From: Cyanobacteria bacterium HKST-UBA02
GTDB taxonomy: Bacteria; Cyanobacteriota; Vampirovibrionia; Obscuribacterales; Obscuribacteraceae
Length of the DNA: 10,119 nucleotides
NCBI GenBank assembly: GCA_020431945.1
Contig: JAGQHH010000163.1
Coordinates: 1-10,119, forward strand
Reading direction: 5' to 3'
This document shows positions 1 to 7,027 of the stretch, piece by piece. The notes under the pieces are model-generated. The model searched no databases. It was not told the DNA's origin and was given only the letters and a program-made list of their open reading frames with translations. The position numbers and the translations under genes are program-made. Every line of letters begins with the position of its first letter. Position 1 is the stretch's first letter.

Positions 1-245
1 CAGAGCTTGAGCCTTGCAAGTGCAATCTGGGATGGATTCTGATCCACCAGGGCGAGCCCTGCGAATCGACCCGTGGCAGCAAGAGCTGCGGCTGTGCAAC
101 CGCCGGAGGCGATCATGGCGCCATTCAGGTCGGAGCCGCAAAGTTCTGCCAGGGCTATGTCCACCAGGCTGTCTTCGCGCACCTGGCTGAATCCTACTGG
201 CGCACGGCAGGCTCGGTCTACCCACGATCGCTCAAGGGTTTGCAT
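1..245 (-). CDS. BtaA-like (DUF3419) SAM-dependent aminocarboxypropyl transferase, N-terminal fragment
   Basis: Reading the complement from the ATG at 245 gives 81 codons that run off the left edge. Around residues 20-30 it reads FSQVREDSLVDIALAEL. It then shows the nucleotide-binding signature MIASGGCTAAALAATG, an acidic strand end LALVDQNPSQ, and LARLKL. The order QVRED, IASGGCT, VDxNPxQ and LKL is characteristic of the DUF3419/BtaA family. That family transfers the 3-amino-3-carboxypropyl group of S-adenosylmethionine to diacylglycerol, the first step of betaine-lipid (DGTS) synthesis at the membrane. Betaine lipids replace phospholipids under phosphate limitation in several bacteria. A GTG three codons upstream (254) is an alternative start; an in-frame stop lies about 14 codons further out. 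Family assignment is fairly firm. The exact substrate is inferred, because related DUF3419 proteins are not all proven lipid enzymes. The gene is divergent from the flavodoxin operon. Confidence 0.72.
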   Translation of the reverse strand, partial: MQTLERSWVDRACRAPVGFSQVREDSLVDIALAELCGSDLNGAMIASGGCTAAALAATGRFAGLALVDQNPSQIALARLKL

Positions 246-342
246 ATCGATCACTGCTTGGAAACACGATCTCAATCTATTTCACTTCCTTCTACAGCGG
301 GTTGGCAGCCAAACAGTTGTCCGACTGTTTATTGCAAATGAG

Positions 343-357
343 GGCTAATTATTCTCA
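343..357 (-). promoter_or_regulatory. Fur-box-like half site (distal)
   Basis: The complement reads TGAGAATAATTAGCC. The first 7-mer and central A match the common Fur 7-1-7 pattern TGAGAAT-N-ATTCTCA, while the second half is degenerate. The wider 12-mer TTATTCTCAATA (349-360) recurs as its exact reverse complement at 470-481, about 110 bases closer to the flavodoxin gene. A pair of opposed copies in one intergenic region suggests operator sites for one regulator. It lies between the divergent BtaA-like and flavodoxin genes and could serve either. This is motif reading by eye, without a scoring matrix. Confidence 0.35.
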
Positions 358-462
358 ATAGAGGACAAGTAATGTTAAGAATACGCGCGGTTGTGCTGCT
401 GGGTCTTTTGGGGACAAAGGCGCTGATTCAATGATCGATTCGCGACAATTTGAATGTTGGGG

Positions 463-493
463 TTGATCTTATTGAGAATAACTCGCAGAATAT
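463..493 (+). promoter_or_regulatory. Candidate flavodoxin promoter with embedded Fur-like box
   Basis: A -35-like TTGATC (463-468) and a -10-like AGAATA (487-492) are about 18 bases apart. Between them sits TGAGAATAACTCGCA (473-487). It matches the Fur pattern TGAGAAT-N-ATTCTCA at all seven left positions and five of seven right positions. A repressor bound there would cover the promoter. Flavodoxin is a classic Fur-repressed gene that replaces ferredoxin in iron starvation, so site and downstream gene agree. The remainder of the 246-540 gap is AT-rich and holds no recognisable gene; only two very short reading frames occur in it. Confidence 0.42.
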
Positions 494-540
494 CACGGTG
501 CTAGTTAGAACTCGTTTTCAATAGAAGGAGTTGTTTCTAA

Positions 541-1062
541 ATGGGCAAACTTTTCTACGGAACTCAAACAGGGACCACCGATGACGTGGCCCACCGCATT
601 CAAAAGGCTCTACCGGAATACATAGATGAAGTGAAGTGCATCATCTATGCTTCGCCGGCAGACTTCGAGGACTGCGAATTCCTGGTGCTGGGCGGCTCGA
701 CCTGGGGCGACGGCGAGCTCACCGATGACTGGGTGGATTTCCTTCCCCAGTTCGAGGCTCTCGATCTGACCGGAAAGACTGTGGCGTTATTTGGTCTGGG
801 CGATCAATACGGTTATGGCTACAACTTCGTAAGCGCCATGAAAGTCCTCTATGACATCGTCAAGAAAAATGGTTCCCGCGTGATCGCTGACACCATAAGT
901 CTGGATGGCTTCGACTATGAGCATTCGGAATCGGTAGTCGATGGTTGTTTCGTCGGTCTGGCTGTCGACGAGGTCAATCAACCAGAGCTCACCGATGATC
1001 GCATCGCCAACTGGGCTGCCCTGGTGAGAGCCCAGGCTACAGGCGCAGTGACGGCCCAATAG
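541..1062 (+). CDS. fldA: Long-chain flavodoxin
   Basis: This is a soluble FMN electron carrier of 173 residues, the usual length for the long-chain class. The FMN phosphate loop TQTGTT is at residues 8-13. The first isoalloxazine loop is GGSTWGDGELTDDW (51-64) with Trp55. The second FMN loop is GLGDQYGY (85-92). The C-terminal third, with FVGLAVDE, NQPELTDDRI and W148, matches the extra strand and helix of long-chain flavodoxins such as the E. coli and Anabaena proteins. AAGGAG at 525-530 is a good ribosome binding site 10 bases before the ATG. Flavodoxins substitute for ferredoxin under iron limitation, donating electrons to reductases or nitrogenase; which partner applies here cannot be told. 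The Fur-like box upstream supports iron control. Two small genes follow closely and may be co-transcribed. Confidence 0.95.
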   Translation: MGKLFYGTQTGTTDDVAHRIQKALPEYIDEVKCIIYASPADFEDCEFLVLGGSTWGDGELTDDWVDFLPQFEALDLTGKTVALFGLGDQYGYGYNFVSAMKVLYDIVKKNGSRVIADTISLDGFDYEHSESVVDGCFVGLAVDEVNQPELTDDRIANWAALVRAQATGAVTAQ

Positions 1063-1086
1063 AAAGGAAAGACCGAGGAAGAGCCG

Positions 1087-1329
1087 GTGACCGACTGGTG
1101 CAAATTGAATCTGGAGTTTCTGGGCGGGCCTCATGATGGGCACTCTATACGGTGCCTGTCCATGCCCCCGGTATGTTTCTTCCTCCCTGAAGAGGAGGAT
1201 GCCCTCAGCGTATCCGTATATCTCTTCAGCTCTCTTGTGGGCGACCAGCTCAAGTACAGATTCAGAGGTTACCAGACTATCACTGCCCAGGAAGCGAAGC
1301 AGTTGAATCACTTCGAGGAGAAAACGTGA
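1087..1329 (+). CDS. Small uncharacterised protein with FLGGPxDG motif
   Basis: This is an 80-residue protein from a GTG start, preceded by GAGGAA (about 1075-1080) at good spacing. It begins 24 bases after flavodoxin and its last codon and stop overlap the next gene's GTG, so it sits inside an operon. The N-terminus reads LEFLGGPHDGHSI (residues 9-21), followed by a PP pair and a short hydrophobic strand. Later comes YRFRGYQ, then a helical polar tail. The pattern GGPxDG, then PP, then YxFxGY is one I associate with small beta-rich proteins of unknown function, often annotated hypothetical. There is no signal peptide or membrane segment. The operon position behind flavodoxin suggests a role in the same response, but no biochemical function can be read from the sequence. 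Confidence 0.7.
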   Translation: MTDWCKLNLEFLGGPHDGHSIRCLSMPPVCFFLPEEEDALSVSVYLFSSLVGDQLKYRFRGYQTITAQEAKQLNHFEEKT

Positions 1330-1697
1330 GCGTCGACTATCTATGCCGCTGGATGGCTGCATTCCCACCCGAGAGTCGAGAGCGACTTAGACGAATCAAC
1401 CTGGCTGCCACCAGCTCGAACCATGTGGTGCTGGCGGTGACCTATGGGCTGTTCGATCCTGGTATACGGGCGGTCAACAGGATGATTACCAATCTCCTCT
1501 TGCTGCGTATGCGTCTCGAGCGCAAAGGAGAACGCCTGAGAGCGGAGCGTGTCGAGCGCAAGCTTTCCGAGCTCCACACCGCCACCAATTTGATCACCGG
1601 CGTGAAGAGGGAGCCGGGCGCCCACCACGAAGCCTGCCGCCGTCCCCCTCGCCGAGCCGGCTTAAACACCGGGTCTTCAGAAGCGGCGAGTTTTTGA
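1326..1697 (+). CDS. Uncharacterised basic helical protein
   Basis: This reading frame of 123 residues starts at a GTG that overlaps the end of the previous gene by four bases. A GAGGAG-type ribosome binding site (about 1316-1321) supports translational coupling. Residues about 1-45 are mixed. Residues 50-92 are leucine- and arginine-rich (LLLLRMRLERKGERLRAERV) and look like one long amphipathic helix or coiled coil. The last 30 residues are rich in Arg, Pro and Ala and look unstructured. I recognise no family. The frame ends six bases before the stop of the convergent Nudix gene, leaving no room for a dedicated terminator. The coupling argues that it is real, but the low-complexity tail leaves some doubt about the true 3' end. 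Confidence 0.55.
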   Translation: MSVDYLCRWMAAFPPESRERLRRINLAATSSNHVVLAVTYGLFDPGIRAVNRMITNLLLLRMRLERKGERLRAERVERKLSELHTATNLITGVKREPGAHHEACRRPPRRAGLNTGSSEAASF

Positions 1698-1703
1698 TCT
1701 CGA

Positions 1704-2150
1704 TCAGCTCACGGTCGAAAGGAGAATATCGGCGAGGTCTTCGGGGAAGACGGTGTCGCTGGTGATGCGAAGCTCTTCGTGGTGCCACCAGCGGTGCTCC
1801 GTCATCACCTGGTGCTCTTCTTCTGTGTAGTTCTCATTGGATAGAACTACCTCCTCGACGCGCACGACATAGAACCGTTCTTTCGCCAGGACTTTCTGTC
1901 CGTCCGACATGGGCAGGATGAACTCACGCTCGGCTATGTGCTCATTTACCGAGTCGATTTTGATACCGGTTTCTTCGAATAGCTCTCGCACTGCTGCTTC
2001 TTCGAAGGTCTCGCCTTCATCCACTGCGCCACCAGGGGTGGCCCAGAATATGCTGCCAGCCAGGGCACCTTGCTCGAAGGAGAATCGAAAGAGGAGCAAG
2101 CGCTGCTCGGGATCGAGCACCAGCAGTCGTGATGATGGTCTCTGCCGCAT
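1704..2150 (-). CDS. Nudix hydrolase
   Basis: This 148-residue protein carries a perfect Nudix box GX5EX7REUXEEXGU: Gly41, Glu47, Arg55-Glu56, Glu59-Glu60, Gly62 and Ile63. The glutamates bind Mg2+ or Mn2+ for cleavage of a nucleoside diphosphate linked to a variable group X. The start, SSRLLVLDPEQRLLLFRF, is the usual first beta strands. FWATPGGAVDEGE leads into the box, and a WWHHEEL segment near residues 120-126 resembles the C-terminal substrate-side strand and helix of MutT-like enzymes. Length and layout are typical of small single-domain Nudix enzymes. The specific substrate cannot be deduced. Its ATG overlaps the stop of the upstream 228-residue gene by one base (TAATG), so it is probably translationally coupled as the third gene of that operon. 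Confidence 0.93.
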   Translation of the reverse strand: MRQRPSSRLLVLDPEQRLLLFRFSFEQGALAGSIFWATPGGAVDEGETFEEAAVRELFEETGIKIDSVNEHIAEREFILPMSDGQKVLAKERFYVVRVEEVVLSNENYTEEEHQVMTEHRWWHHEELRITSDTVFPEDLADILLSTVS

Positions 2151-2836
2151 TACTTCCAGTCGAGGCTGCTCAGGGCGTCTTTGTAGACTTTTCGGCCACG
2201 GATGAAGTCGTCTTTGGACGATGATTGTACGAAGACCTGACCGACTTTGTTGCCTTCGACCTTGCCGAACATGCCGATATAGTCTTTGATACGCTGACCG
2301 TTCTCGTCGAGAAATTGTCCTTCGATCTCGACTACCGGCTTGCCGTCGACCGTGATGACCTGGGCCGACGTGACTTTGAAAACCGGTGAAGTCGGATCTG
2401 GCGGCTTGGCCTGGTTGACGTATTGATTGTCGCCGACGGTGGTCTTGTCGAGGGCGTCGGTGATGCTTCTGATTTGCGAAGGCAGAAGAACTTTCGGTCT
2501 CCCTGATTGATCCGCAGTCGACAGGACGGCGTCGAAATTGGCAAGCTGGGTTTCGTTGAGCGACCGACCCTTGTTGATCACTGTCAGGGCGAGGTCCCCC
2601 TGACCGGCGGGGGTGAATGTCATACGATCCCCACGAGTCTGATAGACCTCCCGGGTCTGACTCCAGGAGTCGGGAATGTCCATGGACTTGATGCCTGCTA
2701 TTCCGATATCGTGCTTCGATGATTCGGCGCCGAGTTGGCTCAACATGACTCCTCCATCAATCCCGCGAGCTATGGACTCTTCGAGACCGGGAACTACTTC
2801 AAGGTTGTGTTTGGGCACATCGCCGCCGCCGTCCAT
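2150..2836 (-). CDS. Uncharacterised partner of the cysteine-protease-like protein
   Basis: This 228-residue protein belongs to no family I can name. No signal peptide or membrane segment is visible. Residues about 45-100 read as a small mixed domain (DSWSQTREVYQ, MTFTPAGQGDLALTVINKG). A proline-rich linker with PPDPTSP lies near residue 145. The C-terminal 80 residues are beta-rich (FKVTSAQVITVDGKPVVEIE) and end in a helix with ALSSLDW. That ending loosely recalls the PsbP/DcrB-like fold, where a strand pair is followed by a helix and a Ser-Leu-x-Trp close, but this is only a resemblance. The ATG follows the stop of the 697-residue gene after three bases, and an AGAGGA ribosome binding site lies within that gene's end. 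The tight coupling suggests a stoichiometric partner, inhibitor or immunity protein, which is inference. Confidence 0.75.
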   Translation of the reverse strand: MDGGGDVPKHNLEVVPGLEESIARGIDGGVMLSQLGAESSKHDIGIAGIKSMDIPDSWSQTREVYQTRGDRMTFTPAGQGDLALTVINKGRSLNETQLANFDAVLSTADQSGRPKVLLPSQIRSITDALDKTTVGDNQYVNQAKPPDPTSPVFKVTSAQVITVDGKPVVEIEGQFLDENGQRIKDYIGMFGKVEGNKVGQVFVQSSSKDDFIRGRKVYKDALSSLDWK

Positions 2837-2839
2837 TGC

Positions 2840-4933
2840 TTAATCCTCTTTCTTTTCTTCTGGTGTTCTGTGCTTGATTGCACGGAAAAGATCGTCTAGC
2901 GAGACTGTCTTGTCATTCTGGGCTCCCCACTGATTAGACATTTTAACCTGGCCTGTAGCCGGATCGTAGTCCGTGATAGAGACGAAATGGTAGCGGTTGG
3001 GACCGGTGCTGTCGCCGCCAAATATAGGATCGGCGGTGTCGACGAAGACGATGAGAGGCATGTTGCCGTTTTTCTTGGCGTCGGCAAGAGCCCTGTCCAG
3101 GTCTTCCCGGGATGTGATCCTGACGACATTGTCGCCGGAGTCTATGTCCGGATCTTGCAGAATAGCATTCTGATCGCCATTGATTCGTTTGGCTTCCTCT
3201 GCCAGCTCGGGGGCTGTTTGACCGTCGAAGGCGCGTCCTTCTTCGGGCTTCTGACCTTTATAGATGAGACGCTCGCCGGTATCGCCATCGCCGGTGGGGC
3301 GTCCCTGGACATAGTATTCGGGAGGCATGCGGCGCTGAGTCGAGTCGTTGATCATCGCTGAATTAAGTAGCTGGGTAGCAAACGTGCGATCGTCATCCAC
3401 CGGCGGGTAGGTGCGTTCTTCTACGCCGGGTGTGAGATTCTGGGGCGGGATCTCGATGACTTTTCCGTCCGGAGCGGTCCACTTGCCGTCGATGGCGACG
3501 GAGGCGATCATCTCGGCGGCCCTTGCTGGATTGCGGGTGAAAGTGCGCTCGCCCAGTGAGGTGGCGCCGCAGGTGTTGTGATAGCCCTGGTCCGTGCTGG
3601 ATGGATCGGCCAGCTCCCGGGCAAGACCGCGGGCCGCGAGCACGCGATTCTCGGGGCTGACCTTGCCTTCTTTGGCATCGAGCAGGCGGCTCGTCTGATC
3701 GAAAGTCTTGGCGATCTCCTCTTCGGACAGGCCCTGCTGTCTGGCCCGGGCCTCGAACTTGCGCATGTTCTCGAGAAACTCTTTGCGAGCCTCGGGATCG
3801 GTTATGTTCTGCTCGGCGCTTTCTCTGAGATGCTCTCGGGACTTGTCGACATCGGGTTTTTCGGTGGGCTCGCCGGGTTGATCCGGGCGCTCCTCGGTCT
3901 CGGGCTTGGGCTCGTATTTGACCATGGGATTGTCCTGGGCATGCTTCTGGGCCCAGGTGCCCTGGTAATCGACCTCATTGCCTTTGGAGTCTTTCTGCTT
4001 GGAGACGGTGCCGTCTTGATTGACGATACCCCGGAGCATCGGGTGCGACTTGCCTGCATCGTCGGCTCCGAAAATGGATACCAGGTCGCGATTGCCGACC
4101 TTCTGGGTGCTGATCTGATACTTCTTGCCGTCCGGACCGGTGACCTCGGTGGTTCCCTGTTTGGCAAGCTCCTCTGCAGCTTTCAACTTGTCTTCCGGCG
4201 AAACCGAGGGATCGAAGAGCTTCTCTTGCGGAGTTTTCTCTTGCTCAGGCTGGGTGGGCTGGCCGTCTTTTTCGTTCTGGATGACATCGCTCACCGGCTC
4301 GCCGGGAGGGTTGACGGACCGGGTGGGATTGTCGGAGGGCTGGTTCTCTACCTGTGATCGGAAGAGCTCTACTGACTCCGTGTCTGTCGGGCCGCTCTTC
4401 TTGAGACTCAGGGTCTTCAGATCGCCGTTCTCGATAGTGTCGATTCTGTAGCTCTGATCTTCTCTCTGGAAGGTCTGGATTCCATTTTTCAGAAGGACGT
4501 CCAGACTCCGGGTCCGGTCTGTGGCTGACACCGTCTCGTCCAGGGCTATGTCCTGGGTGGCTTTGATGCCTGCCGGGTCGAGCTTGGTCGGCACGCCATT
4601 GCGATCGAGGGCGCCGGTATAGCCAGGCTCGAGCTGAGCAACCTGGACCGAGCGGTCGGAGCTGAGATAGGGCTCGGCCAGGTCTTTGCTCGCGACATGG
4701 TCCGGTCGCACTGAGCCGGCCAGGGTTCTCGGCTGGTTATCGCCGTATAGATTGCCCTGTCCGAGATCAAGGGTGCCGGAGCTGAGGTCGGTCCTGGCCG
4801 GCTCGACCTTGAGCGCTCCATCTCCGATGGCGCTCCAGGCGTGGGTTGAGATATCGGCGGCGGCACCACCGGAAGCGACCTCTGCGGGGGGCCGATTCTC
4901 GACGTGCTCGGAGCCCTGGCCGTTAGCAGCCAT
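2840..4933 (-). CDS. Large disordered protein with C-terminal papain/calpain-like cysteine protease domain
   Basis: This 697-residue protein has no signal peptide. Residues 1-235 are low in hydrophobics, rich in Gly, Asp, Gln and Pro, and probably largely disordered. Residues 236-330 form a compact-looking unit beginning EKLFDPSVSPEDKLKAAEEL and containing GPDGKKYQISTQKVG. Residues 335-370 are a Pro/Glu linker, followed by a helical stretch (371-445). The C-terminal part (446-697) carries a likely catalytic triad: Cys455 in GYHNTCGATSL, His649 in RYHFVSITDYD, and Asn667 in KMSNQWG. In calpains and papain-fold peptidases the His strand and the Asn-x-Trp-Gly turn occur in the same order and at similar spacing, so I infer a cysteine peptidase or transamidase fold. 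It heads a three-gene minus operon. A shifted GAGG lies upstream of the ATG. The substrate is unknown, and an effector or toxin role is possible but unproven. Confidence 0.82.
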   Translation of the reverse strand: MAANGQGSEHVENRPPAEVASGGAAADISTHAWSAIGDGALKVEPARTDLSSGTLDLGQGNLYGDNQPRTLAGSVRPDHVASKDLAEPYLSSDRSVQVAQLEPGYTGALDRNGVPTKLDPAGIKATQDIALDETVSATDRTRSLDVLLKNGIQTFQREDQSYRIDTIENGDLKTLSLKKSGPTDTESVELFRSQVENQPSDNPTRSVNPPGEPVSDVIQNEKDGQPTQPEQEKTPQEKLFDPSVSPEDKLKAAEELAKQGTTEVTGPDGKKYQISTQKVGNRDLVSIFGADDAGKSHPMLRGIVNQDGTVSKQKDSKGNEVDYQGTWAQKHAQDNPMVKYEPKPETEERPDQPGEPTEKPDVDKSREHLRESAEQNITDPEARKEFLENMRKFEARARQQGLSEEEIAKTFDQTSRLLDAKEGKVSPENRVLAARGLARELADPSSTDQGYHNTCGATSLGERTFTRNPARAAEMIASVAIDGKWTAPDGKVIEIPPQNLTPGVEERTYPPVDDDRTFATQLLNSAMINDSTQRRMPPEYYVQGRPTGDGDTGERLIYKGQKPEEGRAFDGQTAPELAEEAKRINGDQNAILQDPDIDSGDNVVRITSREDLDRALADAKKNGNMPLIVFVDTADPIFGGDSTGPNRYHFVSITDYDPATGQVKMSNQWGAQNDKTVSLDDLFRAIKHRTPEEKKED

Positions 4934-4958
4934 GGGGACCTCGGGGGATTGGTACTAA

Positions 4959-5156
4959 GTGAACAAGCGACATAATGATACCTTCAGGGAGAAAGGTTGT
5001 CAAGATGAAAGCAAAGCCAGCTCCTTTCTATATTCCCCAGTTTCCCGCCATTACTTAAATGTGCTCATTCGGCTGATTGATTGCGGTGCCAGTCCGGAGT
5101 GTCAAGATAGATTTGACGAAGTTGTGGCCGGCTTCATTGCCGGAGTTTTGTCATGA
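4959..5156 (+). CDS. Possible small protein upstream of the universal stress protein
   Basis: This is a 65-codon frame from a GTG that ends by overlapping the ATG of the universal stress protein (ATGA arrangement). That layout is common for coupled genes. The first half is polar and unremarkable. The second half (residues 30-65) reads RHYLNVLIRLIDCGASPECQ and VVAGFIAGVL, plausible amphipathic helices. The ribosome binding site is weak (GGGGGA about 12 bases upstream). A competing 17-codon frame beginning at 5005 has a reasonable GAGAAAGG site. It sits in the divergent promoter region facing the 697-residue gene, so this stretch may instead be an untranslated leader. Confidence 0.38.
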   Translation: MNKRHNDTFREKGCQDESKASSFLYSPVSRHYLNVLIRLIDCGASPECQDRFDEVVAGFIAGVLS

Positions 5157-6082
5157 ACGATTTGTCTATTATGGTTTGCCTTTCGGGCTCCGAGGGTGCC
5201 GAGCACGCCGCCCGTTTCGCCTGGTCTGTGGCGCGGACCGCAAATTGCTCTGTCACCGCCGAGCACGTTGTGGACGCCAGTGGTCCGACCTGGCTCCTGA
5301 ACAAGTTGAACGGAGGCTTTATCGATCGGGAGCAGATCGGGCTCTGTTACAGCTCTTTCTGCGCGTCTCTCGTAGACATAGCCGATGCCCTGAAAGAAAA
5401 GTACCAGTCTGTTTTTTCGGCGCAGAGACTGAGAGGATCCTGCAATATCGATTATGGTGACCCGGTATACAAGCTGACCAGGAAAGCGATGAATCATAAC
5501 CTGGTTTTCCTCGGTCATCGCCAGGGAGGCGAGAGCCCAATGCGCGGGGACGTCATCAGCGGCATGACCAACCGGTGCACGGTTCCGCTGATTGTAGTGA
5601 AGAGCAAAGAAGCGTCCCTGACCCGGCTGGTCATGCTGGTATCGACCGATCATCTCTGTCCCCGTTATCTGCGCTCATGCAACAATCTTGCTTCGATGCT
5701 GGGTCTGGAGCCGCGGATCGTCTGTGTCGGGACGACTGATGAGCCTCCCAATCTGCAAGTTTTAAAAACCCAGATCAAGAATCTCGTTCCAGAGCTCAAA
5801 GACGTGAAGATGTCTACGAGATTGATAGAGGCGGAGCGTGGATCGGTGGAGCTGTGGACCAGGACGGATCAGCATGTGGATGTGACGGCCCGGCCGGACA
5901 CTCTGGTTATCATGCCGACGCGGAAACAGGGCGATCGCAGGGTCACCCTGATTGGAGAAGAAATAGGGTGTTTTCTCGATCGTCTGACCCTTCCGTTCGT
6001 TTGCTTCTGGCCGGAAGAATACGACCATGGTTCGGTACCGAGCAGAGTGCCAGCAGTGCATTCTCTGGAGCGATCGGCCTGA
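5153..6082 (+). CDS. Tandem-domain universal stress protein (UspA family)
   Basis: This 309-residue cytoplasmic protein has two Usp-like alpha/beta domains, at about 1-148 and 155-290. Domain 1 opens IMVCLSGSEGAEHAARFAW and has an AEHVVDAS strand end. It closes with LVFLGHRQGGESPMRGD and the strand CTVPLIVV, which matches the usual end of Usp domains. Domain 2 opens with LTRLVMLVST, has PRIVCVGTTD in the middle, and closes with LTLPFVCFW. The classical ATP-binding pattern G-x2-G-x9-G-S/T is only partly kept in domain 1 and is not evident in domain 2, so nucleotide binding is doubtful. Such tandem proteins usually act in stress survival. The start overlaps the small frame upstream, and the stop is 30 bases before the next gene, in the same reading frame. 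Confidence 0.82.
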   Translation: MNDLSIMVCLSGSEGAEHAARFAWSVARTANCSVTAEHVVDASGPTWLLNKLNGGFIDREQIGLCYSSFCASLVDIADALKEKYQSVFSAQRLRGSCNIDYGDPVYKLTRKAMNHNLVFLGHRQGGESPMRGDVISGMTNRCTVPLIVVKSKEASLTRLVMLVSTDHLCPRYLRSCNNLASMLGLEPRIVCVGTTDEPPNLQVLKTQIKNLVPELKDVKMSTRLIEAERGSVELWTRTDQHVDVTARPDTLVIMPTRKQGDRRVTLIGEEIGCFLDRLTLPFVCFWPEEYDHGSVPSRVPAVHSLERSA

Positions 6083-6112
6083 CAAACTCTGGTATATTGG
6101 CAGTGTCCGGAG

Positions 6113-7015
6113 ATGAGGAATCCTTCGTTGCCCCGGTTGCCTCGTTCTAGAACCTTTGTCCTGGTTGTTTCTCTGATATTCGTGGCTATCATAGTCGGCA
6201 CTATGGTCGCCATCGCCGGCGATTCTCGATTGTCCTGCGCTGTAGCTCTCGTGTTCCGGGGAGCGGAGATCGAAAACTTCTTGAAGGCGCCTGATACTTC
6301 CTATGTACAGACTTACTTTCGGTTCGGAGAAGAACTTGCCGACGATGTTATCTTCGGAGTCGATCAAGAATTTATCGAGGGCGTAGACTCTCGCTCAAAA
6401 CCACATTTCATAAAAGGTGGCGACTGGATGGCTTTTGTTGGCCTCCAGCGAACTGGTGCAGTCTGGATCGCGACGGGAACCGACGCGACTATGGCTGGCA
6501 AGCCCAGTAAAGAACGGACCTGGAAAATCCTTCAGACAGGTACGCGGCTGAAGCCGGATACATGGTATCGCATGAGGTGTTATGCCAATTTTCGGAATCG
6601 GCACTTCGAGCGCCTCGAGATCGAGGGACCGGGTCTCGAGAAGAGTTTCGACCTGAGTAGCTATAAGTTGGATTATCCCGACTATATGCCATTTGACGGT
6701 CGAGCCATGAGCTACTATGTATTTGCGATGCGCGGCAGGAGCATGATGAAGTCGGAGGGTGTGCCGGTGGTTTTCTTCGATGATGTCGAGGGTGGTGTCA
6801 AGACAGACGGCAAGTTCGTCAGGGTATTCTTCAACGACTTCGAGTCGCAGAAGACGGTCGGCGCGCAGCCAGTCACCTTGCCGGTAATCAAACTGGGCGG
6901 TTACGAGCAGGGCAAGCTGTATCTGGAGCGTGACCAGTCGCGGATCAGAGTGGAGCAGAGAAGCTTTGCGAAGTCCGGAAAATTCGTCGGTGCTGCCGAC
7001 GCTAGTTTGAATTGA
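6113..7015 (+). CDS. Membrane-anchored protein of unknown function
   Basis: This 300-residue protein has a positively charged N-terminus (RNPSLPRLPRSR) and a hydrophobic helix at about residues 14-36 (TFVLVVSLIFVAIIVGTMVA). It is probably a signal anchor or uncleaved signal peptide placing the rest outside the cytoplasm. The remainder is rich in aromatic residues and beta-prone. LKPDTWYRMRCYANF and HFERLEIEGPG are typical of jelly-roll or laminin-G/concanavalin-like domains that bind or process carbohydrate, and VPVVFFDDVEGG and VRVFFNDFE look like paired strands. I infer a beta-sandwich domain; no catalytic motif stands out. GGAG abuts the ATG with almost no spacing, so the ribosome binding site is poor. 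Translation may depend on coupling to the stress gene 30 bases upstream. Two hairpins follow the stop. Confidence 0.72.
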   Translation: MRNPSLPRLPRSRTFVLVVSLIFVAIIVGTMVAIAGDSRLSCAVALVFRGAEIENFLKAPDTSYVQTYFRFGEELADDVIFGVDQEFIEGVDSRSKPHFIKGGDWMAFVGLQRTGAVWIATGTDATMAGKPSKERTWKILQTGTRLKPDTWYRMRCYANFRNRHFERLEIEGPGLEKSFDLSSYKLDYPDYMPFDGRAMSYYVFAMRGRSMMKSEGVPVVFFDDVEGGVKTDGKFVRVFFNDFESQKTVGAQPVTLPVIKLGGYEQGKLYLERDQSRIRVEQRSFAKSGKFVGAADASLN

Positions 7016-7027
7016 GCAGGTCCTTTG

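Noticed and set aside
73..348. 91-residue plus-strand frame at the left edge
   Set aside because: It is antisense to the convincing BtaA-like frame and has no recognisable content.
787..1368. 193-residue minus-strand frame opposite flavodoxin
   Set aside because: It lies over the conserved flavodoxin C-terminus and the next gene, and its protein shows no domain pattern.
3578..4357. 259-residue hydrophobic plus-strand frame
   Set aside because: It is antisense to the 697-residue gene; its leucine/glycine richness is the complement of Gln/Glu/Pro-rich codons, not real membrane helices.
5102..5653. 183-residue minus-strand frame
   Set aside because: It is antisense to the clear universal stress protein.
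6080..6115. Stop-codon readthrough joining the universal stress protein to the membrane protein
   Set aside because: The two are in the same frame with 30 bases between, but the downstream gene has its own ATG and membrane anchor, and no recoding signal is seen.
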